This document shows positions 57,864 through 64,000 of a stretch of 64,000 bases of DNA, in pieces. Numbering within the stretch: position 1 is the first letter of the stretch; each line of letters starts with the position of its first letter. The position numbers and the translations under genes were made by a program. The DNA is from KACC-23026 sp963829575 (GTDB taxonomy: Bacteria; Bacillota; Bacilli; Bacillales; Sporolactobacillaceae): assembly GCA_963829575.1 (NCBI GenBank), contig CAWHJF010000013.1:248001-312000 (forward strand), read 5' to 3'. The notes beneath the pieces are model-generated. The model saw only the letters and a program-made list of their open reading frames with translations. It ran no database searches and had not been told where the DNA came from.

Positions 57864-58538
57864 ATGCGCGTCTTACTTGTTGAAGATGACCAAGCTTTAG
57901 GTAAAAGTGTAGAAAGATTTTTAAAAGAAGAAAACTATGAAGTGGACTTAGGTGTGGATGGAGAAGAAGGGCTTTGGCTCGCCAAACTCTCAGATTATGA
58001 TGTCTTTATTTTTGATGTCATGATGCCAAAATTAGATGGGTTTACCCTCATTAAGAAGCTTCGACAGGAAGGAATCAAAACGCCAACGCTCCTTCTAACC
58101 GCGAAAGACCGTGTTGAGGACAGGGTCAAAGGACTGGATTTAGGTGCAGATGATTATCTAACAAAGCCCTTTGCCGGTCAAGAACTGCTTGCTCGTTTGC
58201 GTTCCTTATTGCGTAGAGCAGGGAAGTTGGAAGTTGAGGGGAAATTAACCTATGGAAAAATACAAATGGACGTCAATCAGCACGAAGGTTTTGTAGATGA
58301 GAGTCCGCTGAGATTGACCATTAAAGAATACGAGCTATTGATGTACATGATTCAGAACAAGGAACAAATCTTGACGCGTGACCAAATTTTCGAACGTGTA
58401 TGGGGTGTTGAATCCGATACAACCGATAGCATTGTGGATCTCTACATCCATTATTTAAGAAAAAAATTGGCTCCTTTTGAGATGGATAAATCGGTGCGTA
58501 CAGTGCGCGGAGTCGGTTATATGCTAAAGGAGCGTTAA
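57864..58538 (+). CDS. OmpR/PhoB-family response regulator
   Basis: 224 residues. Receiver with EDD pair, phosphoacceptor Asp51 (FDVMMPKLDG), TAKD and LTKPFAGQEL (Lys); C-terminal winged helix (LTIKEYELLMYMIQNKEQIL, SIVDLYIHYLRKKL, TVRGVGYMLKE). ATG 57864 follows AAGGAAGAG; longer starts upstream have no ribosome site. Directly followed by its kinase. Likely regulates the FMN-binding/RnfD genes next door (see the TTTCTAAT boxes). Confidence 0.92.
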   Translation: MRVLLVEDDQALGKSVERFLKEENYEVDLGVDGEEGLWLAKLSDYDVFIFDVMMPKLDGFTLIKKLRQEGIKTPTLLLTAKDRVEDRVKGLDLGADDYLTKPFAGQELLARLRSLLRRAGKLEVEGKLTYGKIQMDVNQHEGFVDESPLRLTIKEYELLMYMIQNKEQILTRDQIFERVWGVESDTTDSIVDLYIHYLRKKLAPFEMDKSVRTVRGVGYMLKER

Positions 58539-58541
58539 ATT

Positions 58542-59795
58542 GTGTTTAATCGTACTCGCAGACGTTTGGTTTTGGTAAACGTTCTCGTTCTTTTTGTACT
58601 CTTGAATTTTATGGGTTCCATGGTCTATCTCTATACGAATTATCGGTTGAAAAATCAAGTGGATGATACTTTGCAAGAACAAATGAAAGATTTTAAAAAC
58701 AAACATTTAGAAGATCTCCAGAAACTTGTTCATCCTGATAAAGAAGGCGATCATCGCTTGTTTTATTTACTTTGGAAGAAGGGTGACACGCTTGACCACA
58801 TGTTCCCGGAAAATGCGGTTGCAAAAAAGGATGTGGCGTTATTTGCTAAAGCCAATCTTCAGCCAGGGTTTCAATCTGTGACGATCAACGGAACGCATTT
58901 TCGTTACGTTACGTTTCCAGTTTCAAAGCTTAAATTAAATGGAAAAGCCCTTCAAGGGATGCGGATTCAAATTCTTTATAATGAGCAAAGAGAAGAAGAT
59001 ATGCTCCAAGATCTTTTATACGTCATTGGAATAAGTGATTTTATAAGTTTAATATTAGCCATTTTTGCAGGATTTTACTTGGCTAAGGGCTCCTTAATTC
59101 CGATTCGAAAAGCGTGGCAGAAACAACAACAATTTGTTGCAGATGCCTCACATGAATTGCGCACTCCACTATCGGTTACAAAACTTAATTTAGAGTATTT
59201 ATTTCGTCATCCAGATCACACCATTGAAGAGGATAGTGAAATCATTCTTCAGGCGATCAATGAAATTAATTATCTAACCAAAATGACGTCTGAACTGTTA
59301 ACCCTTGCCCGATCCGATGCGGACGAACTTATGATTCAACCGGACAAGGTGCGTTTAGACCAGTTGATTAATCAAGTGGTTCGAGAGATTCGCCCCTTTG
59401 CGGAAGCAAGACGAGTAGACTTACAGTTGGAAGAGTTGGAGCCGTTAGAGATGAATGGAGATCGAGAACGGCTCAAACAGCTATTCATCATATTGTTCGA
59501 CAATGGTATCAAATACTCAAAGGAACAAGGAGGGGTCTCCATTTCCGGTGAGAAAAACGGCTCTAAATTAAGAGTGACGATCAAAGATGAAGGAATTGGG
59601 ATTCCTAGGCAAGATCTTCCCTACATTTTCGATCGTTATTTTAGAGGCGATCGCTCGCGAACCCGGCAGTATGAAGGAACTGGACTAGGTCTTTCCATTG
59701 CCAAATGGATTGTTGAAGCCCATGAGGGGCGAATTCGAATTGAGAGTGAGGAAGGGAAGGGCACACAAGTCACGCTGACTTTCCCAACTAATTAA
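58542..59795 (+). CDS. Sensor histidine kinase
   Basis: 417 residues: helix 1 (about 9-31), an outside loop of about 125 residues, helix 2 (about 158-180), a short linker and no clear HAMP, then HisKA with FVADASHELRTPLSVTKLNL (His204) and HATPase_c with LFIILFDNGIKYSKEQGG (N box), KDEGIGIPRQDLPYIF (G1/F) and GTGLGLSIAKWIVEAHEG (G2). GTG start 58542, AAAGGAG in the end of the regulator gene. Forms a two-component system; ligand unknown. Confidence 0.92.
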   Translation: MFNRTRRRLVLVNVLVLFVLLNFMGSMVYLYTNYRLKNQVDDTLQEQMKDFKNKHLEDLQKLVHPDKEGDHRLFYLLWKKGDTLDHMFPENAVAKKDVALFAKANLQPGFQSVTINGTHFRYVTFPVSKLKLNGKALQGMRIQILYNEQREEDMLQDLLYVIGISDFISLILAIFAGFYLAKGSLIPIRKAWQKQQQFVADASHELRTPLSVTKLNLEYLFRHPDHTIEEDSEIILQAINEINYLTKMTSELLTLARSDADELMIQPDKVRLDQLINQVVREIRPFAEARRVDLQLEELEPLEMNGDRERLKQLFIILFDNGIKYSKEQGGVSISGEKNGSKLRVTIKDEGIGIPRQDLPYIFDRYFRGDRSRTRQYEGTGLGLSIAKWIVEAHEGRIRIESEEGKGTQVTLTFPTN

Positions 59796-59810
59796 ACGTT
59801 TGATTAAAAG

Positions 59811-59850
59811 GGACCATTCTTATTGTTAGTCAATAGAATGGCCTCTTTTT
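59811..59850 (+). terminator. Terminator of the two-component operon
   Basis: GG(A)CCATTCT(T)ATTG / CAATAGAATGGCC, then TCTTTTTAA. Confidence 0.8.
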
Positions 59851-59875
59851 AATATTGTAAAAGACTTGTCTCCAA

Positions 59876-59910
59876 TTTCTAATCCGTTTCTAATAGAAAT
59901 TGCCTATACT
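59876..59910 (+). promoter_or_regulatory. Direct-repeat regulator site and -10 box before the FMN-binding gene
   Basis: Two TTTCTAAT boxes at 59876-59883 and 59887-59894, 11 bp apart, immediately before TATACT (59905-59910). Direct repeats of 10-11 bp just upstream of -10 are typical of OmpR-family activators; a -35 is absent. Confidence 0.6.
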
Positions 59911-59958
59911 GAACTTTGTTAACAATGGATTGACTTTTTCACCTTTGGAGGGACTTCA

Positions 59959-60741
59959 ATGGTTAAAATGAACAACAAAATGATTACGCTTTGCACGTTG
60001 GCGATTGGATCGATCTATGTAACGGGCTTTACGATGACTGAACCGACTCATGCTGCTGCCGGAACACCGGTTCAGCAAAAGGTTGAAGCTACGATCCCTA
60101 AGCAGTCATCGAGTCAGAAAACACCAACTGCCGCTTCTTCTAATGTTCAAACACAAACGGGTAATCAACCAACAGCAAAACCGGTAAGCGGGGCTGTATC
60201 CGCTAACCAAAACAACACGAGTACTACAAAAAAGACAACAACTAACACACACACACAAAGTCAATCTAAGGCGTCGAGTTCAAAACAAGCAACAAATTCA
60301 AAACAAACATCGAGTTCAAAACAAGCAACAAATTCAAAACAAACATCGAGTTCAAAACAAGCAACAAGTTCAAAACAAACATCGAGTTCAAAACAAGCAT
60401 CGGCAACAAAGCCTACTGTGTCAACAACTAAACCACAAACCGCACCTAAAAAAACGTCTCCAACTCCGACCAATAAAGTTTATAAGGATGGTACGTTCAC
60501 AGGCGTTGGTTCAGCTTGGAATGGAACGGTTCAAGTCGCGGTTACGACCAAACAAGATCGCATTACTTCAGTTCAAATTACGAATTGTACAACCAGTTAT
60601 TCAGAATCCAATATTGCACCCTTACCTCAAGAGGTGGTTGCTAAGCAAAGTGCCAATATTGCTTTGGTATCCGGCGCGACTGTGAGTTCTGAAGACTTTC
60701 AACAAGCGGTTCAACAGGCCCTTGGCAAAGCCAAGCTGTAA
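59959..60741 (+). CDS. Exported FMN-binding-domain protein
   Basis: 260 residues. Signal peptide (about 1-31, ...THAAAG), then a 120-residue Ser/Thr/Lys/Gln linker with tandem S-S-K-Q-(A/T) repeats, then an FMN-binding domain (about 176-260): YKDGTFTGVGSAWNGTVQVA, VVAKQSANIALVSGATVSSE. SGAT is the flavinylation signature where ApbE-type transferases attach FMN to Thr/Ser. No ApbE gene is in the window. GGAGGG 7 nt before ATG. It is followed by an RnfD-like membrane protein, so it may be an extracytoplasmic electron carrier. Confidence 0.82.
   Translation: MVKMNNKMITLCTLAIGSIYVTGFTMTEPTHAAAGTPVQQKVEATIPKQSSSQKTPTAASSNVQTQTGNQPTAKPVSGAVSANQNNTSTTKKTTTNTHTQSQSKASSSKQATNSKQTSSSKQATNSKQTSSSKQATSSKQTSSSKQASATKPTVSTTKPQTAPKKTSPTPTNKVYKDGTFTGVGSAWNGTVQVAVTTKQDRITSVQITNCTTSYSESNIAPLPQEVVAKQSANIALVSGATVSSEDFQQAVQQALGKAKL
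60278..60400 (+). repeat. Tandem repeat inside the FMN-binding protein gene
   Basis: A 42-bp unit (CAAGCAACAAATTCAAAACA...) repeats about three times, encoding the S-S-K-Q linker. Expect length polymorphism between strains. Confidence 0.85.
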
Positions 60742-60761
60742 AAAGGAGGGTGTGTGAATCA

Positions 60762-61697
60762 ATGGCTAATAACGCGAACCCGGCGATCGGACGAAATGCT
60801 CCGCCTCGCCCTGACACGTTGTCCAGAGTCCAGTCAAATCAAGTGAAGAAACGTAGAAAAGAAGGCAGATTCAAAAAATTCCTAAAAACTCCCAAAGGGC
60901 TTGTGTTTTCCTTACTTGTCATTCTCATGCTGATTGGGCAATGGCATGCCGGACAATTGGACGGCATTAGAAATGTAGGGGTTGCCTTCGTTACAGGTGT
61001 TGTCGTGGATTATATAATTGGTAAGCTTCGTCATAATAAACGATTATTACCAGATGGCGCCATGGTCACATCGTTAATTATAGGCTTAGTTTTGAGCGCT
61101 ACTGCTCCTTGGTATCAGGCTGCGCTCGTGATGGCCTTGGCCTTATTATCAAAGCATTTATTGGTTCTGAATCGGAAGCCGATTTTTAATCCAGCGGCAT
61201 TTGGACTTCTCGTTTCACTTTTTGTGTTTCATACCAATCAAAGTTGGTGGGGAGGCTTATCACTCCTTCCAACCTGGACGATTCCAATTCTTTTAATCGT
61301 TGGATTTATGATTGCTAAAAAGGTGAATAAGTTTCCTCAAGTTTTTACTTATTTTGGGGTGTATTTTCTGCTTTTTGTTTTAGTGACAGCCCTTCATATT
61401 CAGGATGTAACGGCAATCTATCGAGCCCCGTTAATTAATACAACATTATTTTTAGGATTTGTGATGCTTACCGACCCACCGACTTCTCCCGCGAAATATC
61501 GTCACCAAATGATTTTTGCGGCTCTTGCAGGTCTCATAAGTGGTGTGGTTTATCTTGATATTGGGGGGCTTGCCTATCCTCTAATTGGCCTTTTAGTAGC
61601 CAATGCGTGGAAAGCTGTTAAGTTTCGAAACCCTGAAAAGAATACGAGAAAAGGTAAGGTTAAAACCAAACCACGAATGGCAGAAGGACGAGCCTAA
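60762..61697 (+). CDS. RnfD/NqrB-like membrane protein
   Basis: 311 residues. A basic cytoplasmic head (1-45), then nine to ten helices. RHNKRLLPDGAMVTSLIIGL, LLVLNRKPIFNPAAFGLLVS and LFLGFVMLTDPPTSPAKYRH match the NqrB/RnfD family, whose members bind FMN through a Thr in the S(G/A)T-type site. The other Rnf subunits are not here. AAAAGGAGGG 11 nt before ATG. It sits directly after the FMN-binding gene, giving a two-gene transmembrane flavin module; the immediate downstream ferredoxin could supply electrons. Confidence 0.78.
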   Translation: MANNANPAIGRNAPPRPDTLSRVQSNQVKKRRKEGRFKKFLKTPKGLVFSLLVILMLIGQWHAGQLDGIRNVGVAFVTGVVVDYIIGKLRHNKRLLPDGAMVTSLIIGLVLSATAPWYQAALVMALALLSKHLLVLNRKPIFNPAAFGLLVSLFVFHTNQSWWGGLSLLPTWTIPILLIVGFMIAKKVNKFPQVFTYFGVYFLLFVLVTALHIQDVTAIYRAPLINTTLFLGFVMLTDPPTSPAKYRHQMIFAALAGLISGVVYLDIGGLAYPLIGLLVANAWKAVKFRNPEKNTRKGKVKTKPRMAEGRA

Positions 61698-61808
61698 TTT
61701 TTTAATTAAGTTTTAAGAATTGGAATGTAACTAGATTTTGAGAGCTACGAGGATTAATTTTTAGGGGATGTCTTTAAATCTTTTATATAAAATGGAGGAT
61801 GTTTTGAA

Positions 61809-62042
61809 ATGGCCTATGTGATTACCTCACCTTGTCAAGATGAAAACGCAGCCGAATGTGTTCAGTCCTGTCCCGTAGATTGTATTGTTCAAGGTCCCGA
61901 TCAATACTATATTGACCCGGATGTGTGCATTGATTGCGGGGCGTGTGAAGCGGTTTGCCCAGTCGAAGCCATTTATCCAGAAGAAGAAGTGCCAGAGGAT
62001 CAATTTGAATTCATTCAGATTAACCGATCCTTTTTTAAATAA
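61809..62042 (+). CDS. 7Fe-type ferredoxin, second copy
   Basis: 77 residues with the same cysteine pattern as 26949-27182 (ECVQSCPVDC, CIDCGACEAVCPVEAIYPEE) and an identical overall length. ATGGAGG about 8 nt before ATG. No FNR-like site upstream, so it is controlled differently. Placed after the RnfD-like gene (112 bp gap). Confidence 0.92.
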   Translation: MAYVITSPCQDENAAECVQSCPVDCIVQGPDQYYIDPDVCIDCGACEAVCPVEAIYPEEEVPEDQFEFIQINRSFFK

Positions 62043-62088
62043 ATGATTGAGAGCGCGCGCGTACGGGTAGAGAAAGTTTTTTTAAACA

Positions 62089-62122
62089 AAATGCATCCCC
62101 AAAATTTGGGGGTGCATTTTTC
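62089..62122 (+). terminator. Terminator of the second ferredoxin gene
   Basis: AAATGCATCCCC / GGGGGTGCATTTTT stem. Confidence 0.9.
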
Positions 62123-62210
62123 ATTGGTGATGGAAACTCTATTAATATAAAGTGGAGGTTAATATGTTAAAATATAATATAAGATAAATAGATTATATGG
62201 AGGTGGAGGT

Positions 62211-63470
62211 ATGCCGGAATGGGTGTTCATGGGATGCCTTTTTTTAACGGGAATGGGTGTCTTCTTAAGTAGAGAAATGCATCCGCGCTTTAGGCATAAA
62301 GCTCTTTTAAGCGTCGTTGTGGTCCCCCTTGTTGTAATGGGATTATCCGCGTGCGGGGTGGCTACTAGCACACAAGATGGATCGACGACTGTGACGGTTC
62401 CATCTTCGAAAGCCCAACAGAAGCAGAAAGCAGATCCAAGTCACACCTCAGCGGTTCAAACACAAGGATCGGGTCAGGCGTCGGATTCCTCGATTCAGGC
62501 CTCCGCGTCGATGGCCAAGGCTCAGGCGAATGCGGAATCCGGGAAACAGAGCGATCCCTCTACCTCGGACTCGAGCGGAAATTTGACGCAGTCTGCAGAA
62601 ACCAAGCAAACCCCAAAAGGATTAATTCCTGTTGTGGTCGCTAAGAATGTCGATGGGGACACAATTCACGTCACAATGCCCTCTGGAAAAGAAGAGGATG
62701 TTCGGATGCTCCTGATCGATACACCTGAGGATGTGTCTCCATCGAAACCGGTCGAGCCTTTTGGCTATACGGCGGCGAATTATGCAAAAAGCGTCCTACC
62801 AGTAGGGAAAAAGATCTATATCGAAGAGGGTGTAAAGGGCTATACTCGGGATAAGTACGGCCGTTTGTTAGCCTTTATCTATCGGACGCCAACGGATCTA
62901 TATAATTTAGATGTTGTGAAAAAGGGCTATGCTCGGGTTGCGTATGTCTATCCGCCCAATACACAGCATTTAACCTCCTTAAAAAGTGCCGAATCTTATG
63001 CGAAATCCCATAAATTAGGGATTTGGAGCATGAATGGGTACGTGACGTCCTCCGGTTATAATCTGTCAATTGCGTGTCAATATGCCGAAACACACAATTA
63101 TACAACACACGGGTGTTCGTCCGGAACGGCATCTAAGAGCAGTACAGCAACTTCAAGTAAACGTTCAACGAACAGCGCTTCCGCTTCATCAACGGATTCT
63201 GTCAGTAGTTCTGGTTCTGACCAGTTGAGGGTTCATCCCGGAGACGAAGCAACGGTTTCAGTAAAAACAACTCCGAATACAGAAGGCTCCATTGAAGTGG
63301 ATTATAAATCAGGTCCGAGCCATGCCAAAGGACTCGATCCCAAAAAGTCCGATCAGAATGGCGTTCTCTCCTGGTCCTGGTTTGTGGGAACCCACACAAC
63401 ACCGGGAACTTATAACGTCATCCTTACAATTGGCTCAAAAACAATTACTAAGCATTTGATTGTGAATTAA
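62211..63470 (+). CDS. Thermonuclease-family lipoprotein with C-terminal Ig-like domain
   Basis: 419 residues. Two hydrophobic segments at the start, the second ending in a lipobox-like VMGLSACG, so it may be a lipoprotein whose real start is an internal Met (MHPRFRHKALLS). A Ser/Gln-rich linker follows. The SNase domain (about 140-275) keeps NVDGDTIHV, VRMLLIDTPE (Arg/Glu) and RDKYGRLLAF (Arg). The C-terminal ~85 residues form an Ig-like domain (VHPGDEATVSVK...). It cuts DNA/RNA at the cell surface. GGAGGTGGAGGT directly before ATG 62211. Confidence 0.82.
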   Translation: MPEWVFMGCLFLTGMGVFLSREMHPRFRHKALLSVVVVPLVVMGLSACGVATSTQDGSTTVTVPSSKAQQKQKADPSHTSAVQTQGSGQASDSSIQASASMAKAQANAESGKQSDPSTSDSSGNLTQSAETKQTPKGLIPVVVAKNVDGDTIHVTMPSGKEEDVRMLLIDTPEDVSPSKPVEPFGYTAANYAKSVLPVGKKIYIEEGVKGYTRDKYGRLLAFIYRTPTDLYNLDVVKKGYARVAYVYPPNTQHLTSLKSAESYAKSHKLGIWSMNGYVTSSGYNLSIACQYAETHNYTTHGCSSGTASKSSTATSSKRSTNSASASSTDSVSSSGSDQLRVHPGDEATVSVKTTPNTEGSIEVDYKSGPSHAKGLDPKKSDQNGVLSWSWFVGTHTTPGTYNVILTIGSKTITKHLIVN

Positions 63471-63498
63471 TACAGGAATGCTTCACTTAGTGTGCGGT

Positions 63499-63540
63499 AG
63501 TTAGTTCCCGAACGGAATCAGGACTGGCGCTACGGGAACT
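63499..63540. other. Hairpin downstream of the nuclease gene
   Basis: AGTTCCCG (63503-63510 region) and CGGGAACT (63533-63540 region) form an 8-bp stem without a T-tail; a weak terminator or mRNA end structure. Confidence 0.4.
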
Positions 63541-63651
63541 GAAACAAGGCGATTGTGCCCAAAATTAGAAGCTGACATCCGTACAGGAACCACCACCGAT
63601 CGAGAGCGACACCAATGCCCGAAAGATTAATAGAAAAGGAGTGTGAGTCGT

Positions 63652-64000
63652 TTGAAACTTTGGCCAACCGATCGCCTTCCGAATCACATTGATGGAGAAG
63701 AAGAACCGATCCTTGAACCTTATCTGATCTCAAGCCGTCAGGATACGATCGCTGTGATTATTTTTCCAGGTGGTGGATATGGTATGCGGGCGGCGCATGA
63801 AGGAGAGCCGGTTGCCAGATGGCTCAATTCGATTGGGCTTTCCGCCTTTGTGTGTCACTATCGAGTTGCCCCGCATCGCTACCCTACTCCATTACTCGAT
63901 GCCAAACGAGCGATTCGTACGGTCCGAGCAGGCTCTAAGGAATGGGGGATCGATCCCGATAAGATTGGCGTTTTAGGCTTCTCAGCAGGAGGGCACTTAG
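63652..64000 (+). CDS. Alpha/beta hydrolase (esterase-like), N-terminal part
   Basis: 116 codons to the window edge. LKLWPTDRLPNHIDGEEEPI, IIFPGGGYGMRAAHEGEPVA (oxyanion HGG-type), GLSAFVCHYRVAP, PLLDAKRAIRTVRAG, PDKIGVLGFSAGGHL (nucleophile elbow GFSAGG). Acetyl xylan-esterase/BD-FAE-like family. TTG start 63652 with AAAAGGAG about 10 nt upstream; GTG 63643 is too near that site. Truncated by the window, so the His and Asp of the triad are not visible. Confidence 0.85.
   Translation, partial: MKLWPTDRLPNHIDGEEEPILEPYLISSRQDTIAVIIFPGGGYGMRAAHEGEPVARWLNSIGLSAFVCHYRVAPHRYPTPLLDAKRAIRTVRAGSKEWGIDPDKIGVLGFSAGGHL

Noticed and set aside
60261..60473. Minus-strand FELDVCFELVAC repeat frame
   Set aside because: Artefact of the tandem repeats that encode the Ser/Lys/Gln linker on the plus strand.
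63499..63540. Possible tRNA or small RNA after the nuclease gene
   Set aside because: Only one 8-bp stem, no cloverleaf and no T-tail.

Overview
The window reads as chromosomal DNA of a spore-forming member of the Bacillales (Bacillota). Evidence for this is two YjcZ-type glycine-rich sporulation peptides, an Sda-type checkpoint peptide, a YrzI-type small protein, AGGAGG-type ribosome binding sites, CcpA (cre) boxes and staphyloxanthin-type carotenoid genes. I cannot name the species; Sporolactobacillaceae or Bacillaceae relatives are plausible. There is no transposase, prophage or CRISPR array. Plasticity shows instead as small duplications, interspersed hairpin repeats and truncated genes.

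Layout. 1-3650: a partial FAD oxidoreductase, a 14-helix drug exporter, an EamA exporter and AdaA. 4011-6004: an HTH-TPR (RRNPP-like) regulator, a short reading frame shaped like a pheromone precursor that has lost its start codon, and a membrane-anchored protein. 6887-14512: a maltodextrin locus with an intracellular alpha-glucosidase, a lipoprotein alpha-amylase and the MalE/MalF/MalG importer (no ATPase gene here), fronted by cre boxes and repeated LacI-type operators. 14500-23260: tRNA-Tyr and tRNA-Gly, small membrane proteins, a diguanylate cyclase flanked by two paralogous 48-residue proteins with matching promoters, sda, and a LytTR regulator.

23269-33067: a DoxX protein, an ECF sigma factor with an anti-sigma factor carrying an Asp-box propeller, a truncated MFS gene, a ferredoxin-cupin operon behind a consensus FNR/CRP-type site, and a 1624-residue wall-anchored pullulanase/amylase that shares operators with the maltodextrin locus. 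The inferred flow is extracellular starch or pullulan cleavage, MalEFG uptake, then cytoplasmic alpha-glucosidase, under CcpA and a LacI-type repressor encoded elsewhere.

33631-49174: guaC, then a large carotenoid locus of two divergent transcription units. crtO-crtQ-aldH run leftward. Four FAD desaturases/oxidases, crtM, a CruF-like protein, an acyltransferase, a second glycosyltransferase, fni and a peroxiredoxin run rightward, mostly with translational overlaps. The expected product is an acylated, glycosylated carotenoic acid.

49281-56892: a GNAT enzyme, an acetate-uptake family protein behind a perfect cre box, an MFS exporter, a cluster of very small reading frames ending in a yrzI-like gene, and a sat / SLC13 permease / cysQ sulfate operon. 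57864-64000: a two-component system, an FMN-binding exported protein and an RnfD-like membrane protein (a possible small flavin electron-transfer module), a second ferredoxin, a nuclease lipoprotein and a partial esterase.
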